From Scytolyngbya sp. HA4215-MV1 (GTDB taxonomy: Bacteria; Cyanobacteriota; Cyanobacteriia; Leptolyngbyales; Leptolyngbyaceae), in assembly GCA_019359045.1 (NCBI GenBank), contig JAHHIA010000002.1:552401-616400 (forward strand): a stretch of 64,000 bases of DNA, in the 5' to 3' direction. A model generated the notes under the pieces. It had not been told where the DNA came from. It was given only the letters and a program-made list of their open reading frames with translations, and searched no databases. Shown piece after piece: positions 61,645-64,000 of the stretch (within the stretch, counting starts at the first letter, position 1; each line of letters starts with the position of its first letter). Both the position numbers and the translations under genes were made by a program.

Positions 61645-63987
61645 CTAGAAAAAACCCGTATTTTTAGAGGGCTGCTGAATTTGAGTTTGAGGCGTTGTGC
61701 TAGTCGCGATCGGGAGTACAAGCCGACTGAGTACCCGATTATCCTCTAGCTTGTAGAGATTGAACTCACCCCCGATTTGTTGCATCAACGATTGGCAAAT
61801 CAGCAGGTGTAATCCCGGTGGTTGATCGAGGGTAGAAGGCGCGAGCAAATCAACCGATCGCCCGTTTTGCATATCGGACAACAACCGAGGCTCTACCATG
61901 CCGTTATCGGTAATGGAAAGCTCTAGCCAGCGATTATCGATCTGGCGGCACCAGAGATCGAGCCGTCCACCCGATGGAATCCGATGACATGCAGCGACCA
62001 AAAGTTCGTAGATCACCAGTTCAATTTTGACAATATCTCCCCCGATGGTCAGGTTGTTATCGTTATGCACCTGTGACCAGATTTGGCGTTGTTTCAAAAA
62101 GCTATCGACTCGGTCGATCGATCGCTTTAGCAGACTCACTAACGGCACCGTCGAATAATACGTCCGCAAGCGCCACTGTTCTTCTCTCAGTAATTGGGTG
62201 ATTGACCCCATTGAGTCGCCCAGCTGCCGCAAAATTTGTTGGTAGCGGGTTCCCGAAAGGGGATCGGTCTGGCTACTCAGCTCATTTAAGCGGCGCAGAT
62301 TCCAGCCTACAGCACGGTACACCTCTTCCAATCGACGGTGCTTGTACCAGTTCAACCGCTCCAGTTCTTCGCGTTGAGATTGGAGCATCTTGGTCAACAT
62401 CAGATAGCGACGCGACCAGGCTAGTTGGCTTACCAGGGTGCCAAAAGCAGTCAGGTGACGCTCTGTCCAGATGCGGTCTAGTTCATCAGCAACGATTACC
62501 ACACCCGTCGGTTCATGCTCAGGTGCCGTTCTCAGAGCCATGACCAAAATTTGACCGATCCCCGGAGAATTTAGCCACTGACGAGTTTCAGGGGTCAAAT
62601 CGTGTGCACTCAGTTCAATTAAGCCATCGTTTTGCAATGCCCACTGAATCAATGAATCAGTCTGTATCTGAATCACAATTTCAGAATTGAGTGCAAACTT
62701 GTCTTGATTGTTGATTGGGGCGACAATCCGCCCTGCTCGGCGACCAGGTGCCCAATTGACCAAAATAGTCAGAGGTGCCTGAAGAACTTGATTGAGATGT
62801 TGTAGTGCTGATTGTTCTAGGCGATCGACCTGATGAGATTGCTGAATGCTAGTCAGCCCCCATTGAATGGTCTGGTAAATTTTTTGCTGTTGTTCCGTCT
62901 GACGTTGGAGTTGCCACTGATGCAACATTAAGCCAATTTGTTGGCTTACAACCTTGACCAGATCACGCTCAACTCGACTCCAACTTCGGGGAGCCTCGTG
63001 ACAAATCATCAGCACCCCTTCTAGCGGTTGATCTAGAGAGGTATTGCAGAGCAACAGCGATCGAACCCCCGACTCCAGCAACAAATGTCGCCATGCCAGC
63101 AGCCGCAAATCATCATCCAGATTTTCAATAGAAACTGTTTCGAGTGTGCGCTCGAGCAATTCCCAATCTGACTGGTTCAGCGGTTCCAACCCAGTAGGCA
63201 ATAACCGTCGGTTATTGGGCTGGCTTTGGTAACAAACTTCAAAATGATTTTGGTCTTTATTATGTAGAAGCACCACAAAACGCTCAGCCTGCAAGCGTTT
63301 GCAAAGATTATCTGCACAATTTTTCAGCGTATTCTTCCAATCATCATCTCCATAGATGGCTCGGGCAATCTCGGCAGTTAACACCTGATCCAGCTTGGCT
63401 TGCTGGATAGAGGTTTCCATTTCATGGAGGGGAGTAGTGAGGGCAATTAATTGAGCCACTGCTCGTAGAAACTCTTTTTCTTCTTTCTCCCAAATTCGAG
63501 CTTCATTGCCTTCAACGGCAAGAAATCCCAGCAATTCATTTTGAAACAGAATGGGGGCTGCCAGCAGCGATCGCGCTCGAATTTGTTGCATCAAGCGACT
63601 GGTTGTATCCGCCTTGAGGGAACTGTGCGCCTCGCCAATCGACACCACCTGATCAGACAACAAGGCTTGATAGAAGCTATTGACTTCCTGAACCGTGATC
63701 CCGGAAGAAGGCTGATTGGCTTCCCCAAAAGCCGTTGCTTTTTGTCGATTGCTCACTCGTCGCCAAAAATAGCGCCGTTCTCGCTCAAACCAATAGATAT
63801 TGGTACGGGTGGGGCTAATAAAGCGATGGGTTTCCTCAACGACCGTTTCTAACCGATCGCCTAAACTGGAAAGCGTTCGCAACTTGTTTAATAGCGCAAA
63901 CATCGGCTCATCCGGGCGCTTGGTTTGTTGGCGCTGCCAGTCAGTTTCAATTTGGTCGAGCGATGCTGCCAGATTTCCCAATACCAT
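61645..63987 (-). CDS. GAF-rich sensor protein with degenerate histidine kinase C-terminus
   Basis: The frame runs to 63987 and stays open to the window edge, so 63987 may be the true ATG or an internal Met. The 780 visible residues have three GAF-like regions (about 35-190, 200-360, 380-530; SLLAAPILFQNELLGFLAVEG, EGVLMICHEAPRSWSRVERDLV) and a kinase-like C-terminus. The dimerisation helix has LERLNWYKHRRLEEVYR rather than an HExxN/TP box, and the ATPase region has IYELLVAACHRIP for the N box, ITDNGMVEP for G1 and no GxGxG. So catalysis is doubtful; a pseudokinase or an atypical class is likely. Convergent to rdgB. Confidence 0.85.
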   Translation of the reverse strand: MVLGNLAASLDQIETDWQRQQTKRPDEPMFALLNKLRTLSSLGDRLETVVEETHRFISPTRTNIYWFERERRYFWRRVSNRQKATAFGEANQPSSGITVQEVNSFYQALLSDQVVSIGEAHSSLKADTTSRLMQQIRARSLLAAPILFQNELLGFLAVEGNEARIWEKEEKEFLRAVAQLIALTTPLHEMETSIQQAKLDQVLTAEIARAIYGDDDWKNTLKNCADNLCKRLQAERFVVLLHNKDQNHFEVCYQSQPNNRRLLPTGLEPLNQSDWELLERTLETVSIENLDDDLRLLAWRHLLLESGVRSLLLCNTSLDQPLEGVLMICHEAPRSWSRVERDLVKVVSQQIGLMLHQWQLQRQTEQQQKIYQTIQWGLTSIQQSHQVDRLEQSALQHLNQVLQAPLTILVNWAPGRRAGRIVAPINNQDKFALNSEIVIQIQTDSLIQWALQNDGLIELSAHDLTPETRQWLNSPGIGQILVMALRTAPEHEPTGVVIVADELDRIWTERHLTAFGTLVSQLAWSRRYLMLTKMLQSQREELERLNWYKHRRLEEVYRAVGWNLRRLNELSSQTDPLSGTRYQQILRQLGDSMGSITQLLREEQWRLRTYYSTVPLVSLLKRSIDRVDSFLKQRQIWSQVHNDNNLTIGGDIVKIELVIYELLVAACHRIPSGGRLDLWCRQIDNRWLELSITDNGMVEPRLLSDMQNGRSVDLLAPSTLDQPPGLHLLICQSLMQQIGGEFNLYKLEDNRVLSRLVLPIATSTTPQTQIQQPSKNTGFF

Positions 63988-64000
63988 GGACAGCCGAGCT

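Overview
The window is chromosomal DNA of a cyanobacterium, most likely a filamentous Leptolyngbya/Oscillatoriales-type organism. The evidence is the very frequent HIP1 octamer (GCGATCGC), a CP12 gene, the cyanobacterial-type glutamate-cysteine ligase, cyanobacteria-typical DUF3177 and DUF928 proteins, a type III glutamine synthetase, large multi-domain PAS/GAF/CBS histidine kinases, and scattered small palindromic repeats. Base composition is about 50% GC apart from a visibly AT-richer patch at 6.6-8.6 kb. I saw no rRNA, tRNA, CRISPR array, intact insertion sequence or prophage.

Layout. 0-6.6 kb: the C-terminal part of a UPF0182 membrane protein (cut by the window), a STAS protein, hemF, a divergent SRPBCC-fold protein and an unrecognised 581-aa protein. 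6.6-8.6 kb: a compact three-gene minus-strand operon of unknown function headed by a TIGR04255-family protein; it is the best candidate here for an undescribed system. 8.6-12.5 kb: GH1 beta-glucosidase, DUF928 protein, DUF3177 membrane protein, CP12. 12.9-19 kb: a FIST-domain sensor protein followed by a histidine kinase whose N-terminal receiver has lost its phospho-acceptor Asp, then a convergent STAND-type ATPase with TPR repeats. 19-25 kb: a DEXH helicase of the ligase-associated Lhr-like family without its usual partners, a nucleoside hydrolase, a small membrane protein and a RecB-like PD-(D/E)XK nuclease. 25-30 kb: a glycogen-debranching-type glucosidase convergent with glnN across a strong shared terminator. 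30-37.6 kb: a MITE-rich intergenic region, a secreted protein, a 1440-aa CBS-PAS-GAF hybrid kinase and a lumenal/periplasmic TPR protein. 38-47 kb: gshA, an ABM-domain membrane protein, a 35-aa membrane peptide gene, an esterase, HdeD, a P2-type cation ATPase, DUF924 and CIA30. 47-51 kb: an isochorismatase-like hydrolase, a TorT/sugar-type binding protein and an RbsA-type ATPase with no permease. 51-59 kb: LapA-domain protein, FG-GAP/CARDB protein, DUF4214 protein, small coiled-coil proteins, a response regulator and an outer-membrane-like protein. 59.8-64 kb: hemC, rdgB and a GAF-rich degenerate sensor kinase.

The genes are mostly monocistronic housekeeping or signalling genes. Shared themes are tetrapyrrole synthesis (hemF, hemC), carbon and nitrogen management (CP12, glnN, GH1, debranching enzyme, nucleoside hydrolase, isochorismatase/ABC) and sensory signalling (three large kinases, FIST, STAS, response regulator). 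The intergenic regions carry at least three families of short palindromic dispersed repeats (about 80-bp GGAACGAAGTTTC elements, GGTATTTTTGAAAGCTT palindromes and MITE-like elements with a shared core), and a cluster of five GTCTAAA heptamers lies between hemF and its divergent neighbour.
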